Notes under the pieces: generated by a model | What the model was told of the DNA's origin: nothing | Database searches by the model: none | The model's input: only the letters and a program-made list of their open reading frames with translations | Position numbers and translations under genes: made by a program | Origin: Desulfoscipio sp. XC116 | Lineage (GTDB): Bacteria; Bacillota; Desulfotomaculia; Desulfotomaculales; Desulfallaceae | Length of the DNA stretch: 64,000 bases | Direction of reading: 5' to 3' | Assembly: GCF_039851975.1 (NCBI RefSeq) | Contig: NZ_CP156660.1 | Location: 372,001 to 436,000, forward strand | In this document: positions 51,193-59,213 of the stretch, piece after piece | How positions within the stretch are numbered: position 1 is the stretch's first letter | Layout: each line of letters begins with the position of its first letter

Positions 51193-51624
51193 ATGAGGAC
51201 GACATATATGGCCAAGCCCGCCGATGTACAGCGCAAGTGGTACATTCTTGACGGTGAAGGCAAGGTGCTGGGACGTTTGGCAGCTGAGGCCGCCAGGCTA
51301 TTAAGAGGAAAACATAAACCAATTTTCACGCCCCACGTTAATACCGGTGACCATGTAGTAATCATTAATGCTGATAAAGTTGTACTTACAGGCAATAAAT
51401 TACGCCAAAAGATGTATTATCGTCACTCCGGTTATCCGGGCGGATTAAAAGCTACCAGTTACGATAAACTGATGCAAAACAAACCCGAACTGGCCGTTTA
51501 CAAAGCCATTACCGGCATGCTGCCCCATAATAGCCTGGGTAGAGATATGGCCAGAAAACTAAGGGTATACCGCGGTAGTGAACATCCCCATGAGTCCCAA
51601 AAGCCCGAAGTTTGGGAAATGTAA
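51193..51624 (+). CDS. rplM: Ribosomal protein L13
   Basis: A 143-residue early-assembly protein ([43 protein letters not shown]). ATG 51193 is 10 nt after GGGAGG and gives the MRTTYMA start seen in Bacillus. Confidence 0.97.
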   Translation: MRTTYMAKPADVQRKWYILDGEGKVLGRLAAEAARLLRGKHKPIFTPHVNTGDHVVIINADKVVLTGNKLRQKMYYRHSGYPGGLKATSYDKLMQNKPELAVYKAITGMLPHNSLGRDMARKLRVYRGSEHPHESQKPEVWEM

Positions 51625-51645
51625 CGGTCGGAAGGAGGAGCATGA

Positions 51646-52038
51646 GTGGCTCTAGTTCAGTTTTACGGTACCGGACGTAGGAAAGATGCGGTAGCCAGAG
51701 TATTTCTTCGTCCCGGTGAAGGCAAGATGACAGTTAACAATAAAAGCATAGAGGAATATTTTGGCAGGAAGACATTGCAAATTGTTGCCCGCCAGCCATT
51801 GGAATTAACCGGTTCGGGCAGTCGTTTTGATGTCCTGGCCAAAGTATTGGGCGGTGGTGTCAGCGGCCAGGCCGGCGCGGTTAAAATGGGTATCGCCCGG
51901 GCACTGATTGAAGCCGACCCCAATTTAAGGCCCGTACTAAAAAAAGCGGGATTTTTGACCCGTGACCCGCGCATGAAGGAAAGGCGCAAATACGGACTTA
52001 AAAAAGCCCGCCGGGCTCCGCAATATTCCAAACGTTAG
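51646..52038 (+). CDS. rpsI: Ribosomal protein S9
   Basis: A 130-residue 30S protein whose C-terminal tail ([10 protein letters not shown]) touches P-site tRNA. GTG start after GGAAGGAGGAG. Confidence 0.97.
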   Translation: MALVQFYGTGRRKDAVARVFLRPGEGKMTVNNKSIEEYFGRKTLQIVARQPLELTGSGSRFDVLAKVLGGGVSGQAGAVKMGIARALIEADPNLRPVLKKAGFLTRDPRMKERRKYGLKKARRAPQYSKR

Positions 52039-52065
52039 TATTAATATAAAATTTAAATCAAAACC

Positions 52066-52097
52066 GGGACCACCGTATGCAGGTGGTCTTTTTTTTT
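52066..52097 (+). terminator. Intrinsic terminator after rpsI
   Basis: GACCACC (52068-52074) and GGTGGTC (52082-52088), loop GTATGCA, then nine T. Confidence 0.9.
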
Positions 52098-52200
52098 CTT
52101 AAATGCCTTAATAAAATATACGTTTGTTGGACTACTATCTAAGTTATTTGTGATAATGTTATATTTCTTAAAAAACTATGCCTGAGAATGTGGCAGATCC

Positions 52201-52230
52201 TTGATTGTTTAGATCCGCCGCAATTATAGT
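52201..52230 (+). promoter_or_regulatory. Possible promoter of cwlD
   Basis: TTGATT (52201-52206), 18-bp spacer, TATAGT (52225-52230), an imperfect sigma-A match in the 300-bp rpsI-cwlD gap, which otherwise shows nothing. A sporulation sigma could be used instead. Confidence 0.3.
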
Positions 52231-52335
52231 AATAAAAACACGCCATAGCTTTTCTTCTCATATCCTGTTTGCCTTCGGCATATTTTTAAACGGGGGAGTG
52301 AGTTTACCCCGTTTAAGTGCGGGAGGGATGAATAA

Positions 52336-53142
52336 ATGCTGCGGGTATTTAGGGTAAAATTTCGATATTTTTTTCTGATTGCTTTATTTCTGATAATAGG
52401 TTATTTTGCTGTTCTTGCTATTTATGACAACCTTGAAAACCGCCGGGTGGCCGCCTTATCCTGGTCGGTGGCCAACAAGGTTATTGTTGTAGACCCGGGA
52501 CACGGTGGTATTGATCCCGGTTCCAAGGGGCCAACGGGGGTCATTGAGGAAGATATAACCCTGGAGGTCTCGCGCAAGCTGGTTACAGTATTAGCTCAGG
52601 CGGGGGCTATTGTGCTTATGACCAGAGAATCGGACATGGATCTCAGCGATGCGGACGGCGGCCGGCTGATTACGCGTAAAAGACAGGATTTATCCAGGCG
52701 GGTGGCTTTGGCCAACGAACATGATGCTGATGCATTCGTTAGCGTGCATGTTAATAGTTTTAAATCCGGCCCCCGTGAGCACGGAGCTCAGACCTTCTAT
52801 CAGCCTGGCTCGGAGGATGGACAGAAATTAGCCGCCAGTATTCAATCCGAATTGGTGCGTTTGTTGAAAAACACTAAACGCCAAGCCAAAGCTGTAGATT
52901 ATTATACCACTCGCAATGCTAAAATGTCTTCAGTAATTGTGGAGATAGGTTTTATCAGTAACCCCAATGAAGAAAAATTGATGTGCGATGTTGATTATCA
53001 AGGGAAACTGGCTTATTCAATATACTCCGGTCTGGTTAAATACTTTGCCGGGACCTCCACTCCTACCAGTGGTTCGATAGACAAAGAAAAGGCTCTGGAG
53101 ACTTTTATGCAAAACAAAGGGAAGGATTACGGCGCTCCGTAA
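52336..53142 (+). CDS. cwlD: N-acetylmuramoyl-L-alanine amidase CwlD
   Basis: A 268-residue exported Amidase_3 enzyme. An N-terminal membrane anchor (about residues 10-32) precedes the zinc amidase domain: DPGHGGIDPG (first His), the Glu of EEDITLEV, VSVHVNSF (second His) and the catalytic VEIGFISNPNE. In Bacillus CwlD makes muramic lactam in the spore cortex and is encoded at the same position after rpsI, so a sporulation role is likely. Confidence 0.92.
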   Translation: MLRVFRVKFRYFFLIALFLIIGYFAVLAIYDNLENRRVAALSWSVANKVIVVDPGHGGIDPGSKGPTGVIEEDITLEVSRKLVTVLAQAGAIVLMTRESDMDLSDADGGRLITRKRQDLSRRVALANEHDADAFVSVHVNSFKSGPREHGAQTFYQPGSEDGQKLAASIQSELVRLLKNTKRQAKAVDYYTTRNAKMSSVIVEIGFISNPNEEKLMCDVDYQGKLAYSIYSGLVKYFAGTSTPTSGSIDKEKALETFMQNKGKDYGAP

Positions 53143-53185
53143 ACGATGATCTTTTATACCGGCATTCGGAAAATTCGGGAAAGTA

Positions 53186-53220
53186 ATATGCTAAAACCGG
53201 CTAAGCCGGTTTTAGCATAT
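53186..53220. terminator. Inverted repeat between convergent cwlD and mcp
   Basis: ATATGCTAAAACCGGC (53186-53201) and its exact complement (53205-53220) form a perfect 16-bp stem with a 3-nt loop. No T run outside the stem, yet its place between convergent genes suggests a bidirectional terminator. Confidence 0.65.
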
Positions 53221-53241
53221 CCCAGTATTTAGCTGCCTGAT

Positions 53242-55155
53242 CTACACTCTAAACTTGACTATCGCATTCTGTAAGTCGTCAGCCAGGTTGGACAGATCCT
53301 GAGCAGCAATAGTTACTTGCTGCATAGTGGAGGCAATTTGCTCATTAGATGCTGATAGCTGCTGTGTATTTTCATTGGCTTGCATTGAACTGGCCGCCAC
53401 GTCTTTAATAATAACCGTATTTCTTTCTATAGCCTCAATTATTTGTTCCAGGGAGGCGCCTGCATTGTCAGCTATATGCACGCCCTCATCCACTTCTTTG
53501 ACCCCGTTTTGTATGGCGCCCACCGCTTCACCAACTCCGATTTGAATATCATTAATTAAGTGAGTAATTTGTGTGGCGGCGCTTGCTGATTGCTCGGCCA
53601 GCTGGCGAACCTCTTCGGCGACAACGGCAAAACCGCGGCCGTATTCACCGGCTCTGGCCGCTTCAATAGCGGCATTTAAAGCCAATAAATTTGTCTGATC
53701 CGCAATATTAGTGATGGTATTAATAATATTACCTATCTGGTTGGATTGTTCGCCAAGCTTTTGGATTGCTTCAGCGACTTTCTGTGACGCCGAGGCAATG
53801 GTATTGATTTTATCAATAGTTTGCTGGACGGCCTGATTACCGTTTCTGGCCAGTTGCTGCACATGCTCCGATTCTTGAGCTGCTTCCAGCGCATTTTCAT
53901 TCTCTTGTGCGGACGTGGCGGCAACTTCATTGGTTGTTCCGGCAACTTCTTCAACTGTAGCGCTGACCTCTTGGCTGGTCGCGGCCAAATCCCGGCTATG
54001 AGAAGATAGCTTATCTGACAGGCTCATTATGTTAGTAACCAGAACCTTAAGACTGTCCACCATTTTTTTGAAATTCATGGTTAGCTGGCTTATTTCGTCT
54101 GTACCTTTGGCATTCACTGTAACAGATAAGTTTCCATCAGCCACATTGGTAGTCAGCGTATTAAGTGTATGCAGGGGGGTCAATGAACGGCGTACCATAA
54201 ACGCAAGGCATAGTATTACTATGGCTATAATAGATATGCTAAGCAGTATGCTCTTTTGGGTCTGCTCGGCTATCGGTTTATCTAATGCTTGCTCGGGTAC
54301 TACCACCCCCATTGACCAATTGGTTAATTTAATAGGGTTATAGAAACAATAGACCATTTCGCCCTTGGATTTGGCCTTGCCCCAACCGTCCTGTCCATCG
54401 ACCATCTTTTTGTAAATGGTGCTCATTTCATCGTTTAATTTTGTTGCGTTAGCCTTCATAGCCAATGATTTATCGGGGTGATTAATAAAAGTACCTTGTT
54501 GATCCAGTAGAAAAGCGTATCCATTTTTATCTGTCTTTGTTTTAGCTATAATATTGTTGATCGTTTCCAAAGATAGATCTACGCCCAGCAGACCAAGGAA
54601 TTTATCATCTTTATAAACGGGAGAGGTAATGGAGACAATAATCTGATTGGAGATTGCGTCCACATAGGGTTCGGAGAAATAAACGCCGTCCACTTTTTTG
54701 CCTTCAGCATAATAAGGACGGTTATCAAGTTGATAATCATCTGGTGCTTCCCATTCAGTCAAATCATAGGGTACTTGACTTTTTTCCGAGTTAAAATAAA
54801 TATTAAAAATGTTGGCGTCTTTATCGGCAAGCTTCCTGGCGGTAGAAAGAAAATTAACGTACTCTTGCTTACCCTTATAAACCGATACGCTGCGTTCGCT
54901 TGTTATGGCAGCAAAATTAACAACATCGCTGGTATTGGAAAGTGCTGTGGATAATCCGGAATATTCATTAAGATAAGATTCAATCTCAGCCGAAGCACGC
55001 TTGGCGGCCTCAAAGTTACTGGTCTCCGTTCCGTTCCAACCCAATCGCTTCATCCAGCTAATATTTTGGGTTATCATAATAACAAAGCCAAACAATACGA
55101 GAACTGTGCAGGGAATTAACAGTTTTGCCAGTATGGAATTTTTATACCATTTCAT
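53242..55155 (-). CDS. Methyl-accepting chemotaxis protein with dCache sensor
   Basis: A 637-residue transmembrane chemoreceptor. TM1 near residues 10-28, a periplasm-facing dCache domain (about 35-280), TM2 near 290-312, HAMP (about 313-365) and a cytoplasmic signalling domain whose hairpin tip reads [19 protein letters not shown]. The sensor contains DNRPYY and EPYVDA, recalling the R-x2-YY and Y-x-D pattern of amino-acid-binding dCache domains. No C-terminal CheR/CheB pentapeptide. ATG after GGAGGAG. Next to an amino-acid oxidation cluster and sharing a possible operator with it. Confidence 0.94.
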   Translation of the reverse strand: MKWYKNSILAKLLIPCTVLVLFGFVIMITQNISWMKRLGWNGTETSNFEAAKRASAEIESYLNEYSGLSTALSNTSDVVNFAAITSERSVSVYKGKQEYVNFLSTARKLADKDANIFNIYFNSEKSQVPYDLTEWEAPDDYQLDNRPYYAEGKKVDGVYFSEPYVDAISNQIIVSITSPVYKDDKFLGLLGVDLSLETINNIIAKTKTDKNGYAFLLDQQGTFINHPDKSLAMKANATKLNDEMSTIYKKMVDGQDGWGKAKSKGEMVYCFYNPIKLTNWSMGVVVPEQALDKPIAEQTQKSILLSISIIAIVILCLAFMVRRSLTPLHTLNTLTTNVADGNLSVTVNAKGTDEISQLTMNFKKMVDSLKVLVTNIMSLSDKLSSHSRDLAATSQEVSATVEEVAGTTNEVAATSAQENENALEAAQESEHVQQLARNGNQAVQQTIDKINTIASASQKVAEAIQKLGEQSNQIGNIINTITNIADQTNLLALNAAIEAARAGEYGRGFAVVAEEVRQLAEQSASAATQITHLINDIQIGVGEAVGAIQNGVKEVDEGVHIADNAGASLEQIIEAIERNTVIIKDVAASSMQANENTQQLSASNEQIASTMQQVTIAAQDLSNLADDLQNAIVKFRV

Positions 55156-55220
55156 AATTTACTCTCCTCCAATGCGAAATTTAAGTTAATAGTTCCTTGC
55201 CAAGGTATTTAACTGGACTT

Positions 55221-55237
55221 AATTGGTAAGTCCAATG
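55221..55237. promoter_or_regulatory. Candidate FadR-type operator in the mcp leader
   Basis: AATTGGTAAGTCCAATG is an ATTGG-N5-CCAAT palindrome, close to GntR/FadR-type boxes (AATTGGTnnnACCAATT in PdhR). It lies between the mcp promoter and its start, fitting road-block repression. Confidence 0.5.
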
Positions 55238-55275
55238 GTATTTATTCGGCGTATTGTATAAATTTCCTTCGACCA

Positions 55276-55305
55276 ATTATGAAAAATTTAGAATAATTAA
55301 GTCAA
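55276..55305 (-). promoter_or_regulatory. Promoter of mcp
   Basis: On the minus strand TTGACT (55300-55305), 18-bp spacer, CATAAT (55276-55281). Confidence 0.55.
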
Positions 55306-55402
55306 ATTGCAGCTAACTATATAGAAGCTTCTAATATTTAAAAGAATCCTGTCACAAAATGTTGATTGTTATGAATAATACAACCTGGGACGCTTAAAGT
55401 CC

Positions 55403-55510
55403 GTCATGGCGAGAAGCGAAGCGACGAAGCAGTCTCCGCTTTGCGGTCCGCATTTCTTTGGGACCTCCTTCGGAGTTTGGGATTGCTTTGCCTGCCCTTG
55501 CGGATGCGGT
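55403..55510. repeat. Dispersed palindromic repeat, copy A (degenerate)
   Basis: Begins GTCATGGCGAGAAGCGAAGC and contains TTTGGGATTGCTTTGCC, the layout of the common GTCATTGCGAG...GCAATCCC/GGGATTGC...CTCGCAATGAC type of bacterial intergenic repeat. A second copy is at 58731-58825. The rest of the 55306-55687 gap shows no gene. Confidence 0.65.
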
Positions 55511-55654
55511 TGATAACTTAAAAATATTTCGTTTGAATAACTATGTAAAATAATTAATTTAAAGCAGGAACTTTAGGTTATTAGTATAATTTATCATATT
55601 AATAATTGACGTTATCGGATGGTTGTTGCAAATACAGCAATTTCGTGTAACATA

Positions 55655-55660
55655 TATAAT
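55655..55660 (+). promoter_or_regulatory. -10 box of gntR
   Basis: TATAAT about 28 bp before the start codon. No matching -35 hexamer, so this promoter may be weak or regulated. Confidence 0.4.
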
Positions 55661-55687
55661 AAACTAATAAGACAGGGGTAAATGTCG

Positions 55688-56419
55688 ATGGATATCAAAC
55701 GTAAAAAAAGGACCCGGCTTTATAGAGAAATAGTGTTGCAGATTAAACAGCTGATACAGGAGGGCTCACTGGCACCCGGTGATCAGTTGCTTCCGGAGAG
55801 GCAACTGGCGGAAAAACTGGGAGTGAGTAGGTCGGCGCTTAGGGAAGCCCTGTCTGCATTGGATTCTATGGGATTAATAGAGATAACTCCCGGTGGCGGG
55901 GCTTATATCAGGAAGATTGGCGTGGAAAGCGTGATTGAACCATTGGCCGGGATCATGTTAAAAGAAAAGGAAAGCGTTTTTGATTTACTTGAGGCCAGAA
56001 AGATATTAGAGGTGGAGATAGTCAAGCTGGCAGCTGAAAGAGCAAGTAAATCCGATCTCTACCAGATAAGGGAAGCAGCCACGGATATGTACAATGATGT
56101 TCAAAATAACCGCAATGCCGACGAGTCAGATGTGAATTTTCACCTTTCCATAGCTCAGGCTACGCAAAATTCGGTTTTGTATGACATAATGGTTATGTTA
56201 TCCGGGTTGATGAAGGAAGCTTATGGGCCAAGTCGCAGGGAATTGTTAAAAGGCCCCATTAAGATATGGTGTGAGCAGAATTTTCAGATGTATGAAGCCA
56301 TAAAGAATAAAGACCCTAAAGCTGCGGCTCAAATTATCAAGGAACATTTGCAAATAGCCGAAGATGAGCTTAAAAGGTTGATGCATGTTCAGGAAAACAA
56401 CGGCGATCAATCTGTATAA
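55688..56419 (+). CDS. FadR-subfamily GntR transcriptional regulator
   Basis: A 243-residue regulator. The N-terminal winged helix-turn-helix (LYREIVLQIKQLIQEGSLAPGDQLLPER, then LGVSRSALREAL) is of GntR type; the C-terminal all-helical FCD domain binds a small acid, with metal-site candidates in ARKILEVEIVKLAAER and DVNFHLSIAQ. FadR/FCD members are usually ligand-released repressors of amino-acid or carboxylate catabolism. ATG 55688 is 9 nt after AGGGG; ATG 55682 is in frame. Three nearby ATTGG-N5-CCA sites are its likely targets. Two terminators follow. Confidence 0.92.
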   Translation: MDIKRKKRTRLYREIVLQIKQLIQEGSLAPGDQLLPERQLAEKLGVSRSALREALSALDSMGLIEITPGGGAYIRKIGVESVIEPLAGIMLKEKESVFDLLEARKILEVEIVKLAAERASKSDLYQIREAATDMYNDVQNNRNADESDVNFHLSIAQATQNSVLYDIMVMLSGLMKEAYGPSRRELLKGPIKIWCEQNFQMYEAIKNKDPKAAAQIIKEHLQIAEDELKRLMHVQENNGDQSV

Positions 56420-56450
56420 AACATAAATAAATACTGCGTTAATTTCAAGG

Positions 56451-56496
56451 GGCTGTTGCGCGACGGACTAAATAGTTCATAGTGCAACAGCCTTTT
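56451..56496 (+). terminator. Intrinsic terminator after gntR
   Basis: GGCTGTTGC (56451-56459) pairs with GCAACAGCC (56484-56492), followed by TTTT; loop of 24 nt. Confidence 0.75.
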
Positions 56497-56540
56497 GTAA
56501 GGATACAGGATTATTATCGGAATAATTAGCTGCATCCGGT

Positions 56541-56596
56541 AAAGGGAGCGTCGCTCACTACTCCAAGAAAGTAGTTTGTGACACTTCCTTTTTTAG
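56541..56596 (+). terminator. Second terminator-like hairpin before the transporter
   Basis: AAAGGGAG...CACTACT and AGTAGT...ACTTCCTTTTTT pair with an internal loop, ending in a T run. It isolates the transporter from gntR transcription. Confidence 0.5.
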
Positions 56597-56707
56597 TTTA
56601 ACTTCAAATTAGTAAAAAGTTAGATGTCAATCAAGCGAGAATAGTAGAAAAATTTTTTTTTGTGTGTAGAAGGAATATTATCAGAAGTTGTTGAATTGTC
56701 ATAATAC

Positions 56708-56724
56708 AATTGGTCATACCATTG
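56708..56724. promoter_or_regulatory. Candidate FadR-type operator before the NSS transporter
   Basis: AATTGGTCATACCATTG, core TGGTCATACCA, 164 bp upstream of the transporter start. The same core recurs at 58650-58660. A further inverted repeat CATACCAAAGGTATG follows at 56737-56751. Confidence 0.65.
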
Positions 56725-56887
56725 ATTACAGATTTGCATACCAAAGGTATGATTAACATTAATCAGGAGGGAAGTGTATAAAAAATAGGCGGATAGATGT
56801 GAAAGAAGAGAGAGGTGATGGTTTTCAAAATAACTAAGCAGGAAAGATTTATTTGGTAATCTTAATTTCGCATTTAGGGGGAGCTAT

Positions 56888-58363
56888 ATGTTAGGAGAAC
56901 AACGTGAAGAATGGAGCAGCCGGGTTAGTTATATCTTAGCGGCTATGAGTATGGCTGTCGGCACCGGTAATATATGGCGTTTTCCAAGAATGGTTGCGGA
57001 AAATGGCGGGGGTTCGTTTTTAATTGGCTGGGCTATTTTCCTGTTTTTGTGGTCTTTCCCTTTAGTTATGCTGGAAATGGCCATGGGACGAAAAACAAGA
57101 ATGGGTACCCTGGGTTCTTTTAGAGAATTTATCGGTCAAAAATACACCTGGATGGGTGCGGTCATTGCCTGGGTTACTATATCCATCACCTTTTACTATT
57201 CGGTACTGGTAGGTTGGACTTACAAATACGCCGTGCTGGCACTGAGCGGTACTTTTAACAATAAGGGGTTGGATACCAACCTTCTTTATAAAACTTTCAC
57301 CGCCGATGCTACACAAACAATTACTTTCCATTTCCTGGCCATTGTTAGCACTGGAATAATTGTCTACTTTGGTGTAAAAAAGGGTATTGAAAGAGCTAGT
57401 TCAATATTGTTGCCTGCTCTGATTATTTTATTGATTGTTGCAGTGGTTAAATCGCTAAGCCTGGAAGGTGCCATGGGCGGTGTAGCTTATATGTTTACAC
57501 CCGACTGGTCTTATTTAACCAAGGCCAATACCTGGCTGGAGGCGCTTTCTCAATCAGCCTGGTCCGTGGGAGCCGGCTGGGGTCTTTATGCCACTTATGC
57601 AATATATACCAGGGAAAAAGAAGATATAGCCCAAAACACGTTTACAGCCGGTTTTGGCAACAATAGCGTTGAGCTATTGGCCGGTCTGGCCATTATACCG
57701 GCGGTATTTGCGCTGGCACCTTCCCCGGAATATATGCATGAAGCGATGAGTTCCGGTAACTACGGTTTAACATTTGTTTATATGGCTCAATTGTTTACGC
57801 AAATGACCGGCGGTTTATTCATGAGCATTATATTCTTTGTGGCTCTCGCTTTTGCTGCCGTAACTACTTTGATAGCCATGGTGGAACTTGTTACCAGAAT
57901 CCTGATGGATTTTGGTATAGAGCGGCGCAAGGCTATTGTTTGGGTGGTTGCTGTATGCTTTGTAATGGGTATTCCCTCGGCAATAAGCATTGACTTTTTA
58001 GGTAACCAGGATTGGGTCTGGGGTATCGGCCTATTGGTAGGATGCATGTTCTATGCCATAGCCGCCGCGAAATATGGCATAGAAAAGATAGCCAAAGAGG
58101 AAATTGATGCGGTTAGCGATATAAAAGTAGCCAAATACTGGATGTTCACTATTAAATATTGTGTTCCTGTAATATTTGTGGCGTTTTTGAGTTGGTGGGC
58201 TTACCAATCAATTATATGGTATCCGGATACCTGGTGGAACCCCAAGGAAATATTTGGTTTGGGAACCATTGTGGTGCAGGTTGCTTTTGCGGTATTGGTA
58301 ACCCGTGCTTTGAACAATTGGTTTAATAAAAAAATTAAAAGCCCGTCGGATGTTTTGAAATAG
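56888..58363 (+). CDS. Sodium-dependent amino-acid transporter (NSS/SNF family)
   Basis: A 491-residue LeuT-fold symporter with about 11-12 transmembrane segments. The TM1 unwound region AVGTGNIWRFPRMVAENGGG holds sodium- and substrate-site residues as in LeuT; TM6 region is SVGAGWGLYATYA. Family members import neutral amino acids (Leu, Met, Ala, Trp) with sodium. ATG follows TAGGGGGAG. A 35-residue membrane ORF follows after 28 bp, as in MetP-MetS pairs. Substrate unknown; the neighbouring dehydrogenase operon suggests an amino or imino acid. Confidence 0.94.
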   Translation: MLGEQREEWSSRVSYILAAMSMAVGTGNIWRFPRMVAENGGGSFLIGWAIFLFLWSFPLVMLEMAMGRKTRMGTLGSFREFIGQKYTWMGAVIAWVTISITFYYSVLVGWTYKYAVLALSGTFNNKGLDTNLLYKTFTADATQTITFHFLAIVSTGIIVYFGVKKGIERASSILLPALIILLIVAVVKSLSLEGAMGGVAYMFTPDWSYLTKANTWLEALSQSAWSVGAGWGLYATYAIYTREKEDIAQNTFTAGFGNNSVELLAGLAIIPAVFALAPSPEYMHEAMSSGNYGLTFVYMAQLFTQMTGGLFMSIIFFVALAFAAVTTLIAMVELVTRILMDFGIERRKAIVWVVAVCFVMGIPSAISIDFLGNQDWVWGIGLLVGCMFYAIAAAKYGIEKIAKEEIDAVSDIKVAKYWMFTIKYCVPVIFVAFLSWWAYQSIIWYPDTWWNPKEIFGLGTIVVQVAFAVLVTRALNNWFNKKIKSPSDVLK

Positions 58364-58391
58364 ACAGTGCCCAATTAAGGGGGAAGTTGTA

Positions 58392-58499
58392 ATGGAAAAA
58401 GAGTTTACCGCCGTAACCATAACAATGATGGTTGTGGTGCTGAGTACATTCTTTGGTGGCTTTTTGTATTTCATCTCCAAGGCGTTAAGGAATAAGTAG
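58392..58499 (+). CDS. Small single-TM protein, MetS-like transporter partner
   Basis: A 35-residue protein, too short for usual gene calling. It starts at ATG after AAGGGGGAAG and consists of a short acidic head (MEKEFT), one transmembrane helix (about residues 7-28) and a basic tail (KALRNK). Its place directly after an NSS transporter matches the small subunits (MetS type) required by some bacterial NSS carriers. Function by analogy. Confidence 0.8.
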   Translation: MEKEFTAVTITMMVVVLSTFFGGFLYFISKALRNK

Positions 58500-58546
58500 C
58501 ATACAATTAATGTTGCCCGGATCTTACAAAATAAAATAATAATTAG

Positions 58547-58631
58547 AAATATTTATTGGCAGAAGGAAACGGGAAGAAAATAACGAATCATACTACAGTA
58601 AACCACCGGTCTGGCCAATAAATATTTTTTT
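58547..58631 (+). terminator. Long-loop inverted repeat with T run
   Basis: AAATATTTATTGGC (58547-58560) is an exact complement of 58614-58627; a run of seven T overlaps the end. The 53-nt interior makes it a possible conditional terminator for the transporter transcript. Confidence 0.55.
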
Positions 58632-58647
58632 AACATATCTGGTCTCA

Positions 58648-58664
58648 GTTGGTCATACCAATTG
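58648..58664. promoter_or_regulatory. Candidate FadR-type operator before the dehydrogenase operon
   Basis: GTTGGTCATACCAATTG, with perfect TTGGT-CAT-ACCAA symmetry. Both this and the 56708 site are followed by CAGATTTG, so the conserved block extends beyond the palindrome. Confidence 0.7.
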
Positions 58665-58730
58665 CAGATTTGTTGTTTAGACATTCATGCTGTTTGCATG
58701 GCACCTAGAGGATGAAAATTAGCTTAGTTT

Positions 58731-58825
58731 GTTATGGCGAGTAGCGAAGTGGTCTGGGGCAATCCCATGTTGGAGTGTTTACGCAGCTTGGGATTGCTTC
58801 GCTTGCGCCCGCGCTCGCAATGACA
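58731..58825. repeat. Dispersed palindromic repeat, copy B
   Basis: Starts GTTATGGCGAGTAGCGAAG and ends GCTCGCAATGACAG, with GGCAATCCCA and TGGGATTGCTTCGC inside as inverted arms. A REP/MITE-like intergenic element, better preserved than copy A. Confidence 0.75.
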
Positions 58826-58898
58826 GTTGAAAAGCATACCGGAAAAGCAGCTTGAGCTTTTTCAGGATGGTATGGTACATAAAAGAGGGGGGTAAAAA

Positions 58899-59213
58899 TT
58901 GAGAATTGAGCAGCACCCTATCTTGGATTTTGAAAAGGGTAAAAAAGTCAAGTTTCTTTTTGACGGCAAAGAAATGGAAGGATATGAGGGAGAGCCTATA
59001 GCTGCCGCTCTGCATGCAGCGGGGGTCAGGGTTTTAAGTCATAGTCATAAAAAGAACCGCCCCAGGGGCTTTTATTGCGCTATTGGCAACTGCTCATCAT
59101 GCTTGATGACTGTTGATGGCACACCCAATGTGCGCGTATGTGTAGAAAAGCTTAAAGAAGGCATGCGCGTGGAAACGCAAAAGGGGAGAGGTGAGTTAAT
59201 TGCTAAAGACTGA
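58899..59213 (+). CDS. 2Fe-2S ferredoxin-like subunit (HcnA/SoxA-like)
   Basis: A 104-residue small subunit of a flavin dehydrogenase complex. A ubiquitin-like 2Fe-2S fold is indicated by FLFDGKEMEGYEGEPIAAALHAAG and the ligands C-x5-C-x2-C (CAIGNCSSC) and a fourth C about 13 residues on (VRVC). TTG start after GAGGGGGGTAAAAA. The 3' end overlaps the next gene by 14 bp. In HcnABC, opine oxidase and proline dehydrogenase complexes this subunit carries electrons between flavin sites. Confidence 0.9.
   Translation: MRIEQHPILDFEKGKKVKFLFDGKEMEGYEGEPIAAALHAAGVRVLSHSHKKNRPRGFYCAIGNCSSCLMTVDGTPNVRVCVEKLKEGMRVETQKGRGELIAKD

Noticed and set aside
55240-55290. Sigma-D (flagellar) promoter for the chemoreceptor
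   Set aside because: A GCCGAATAA string exists on the minus strand but no TAAA lies at the right distance; the sigma-A match is better.
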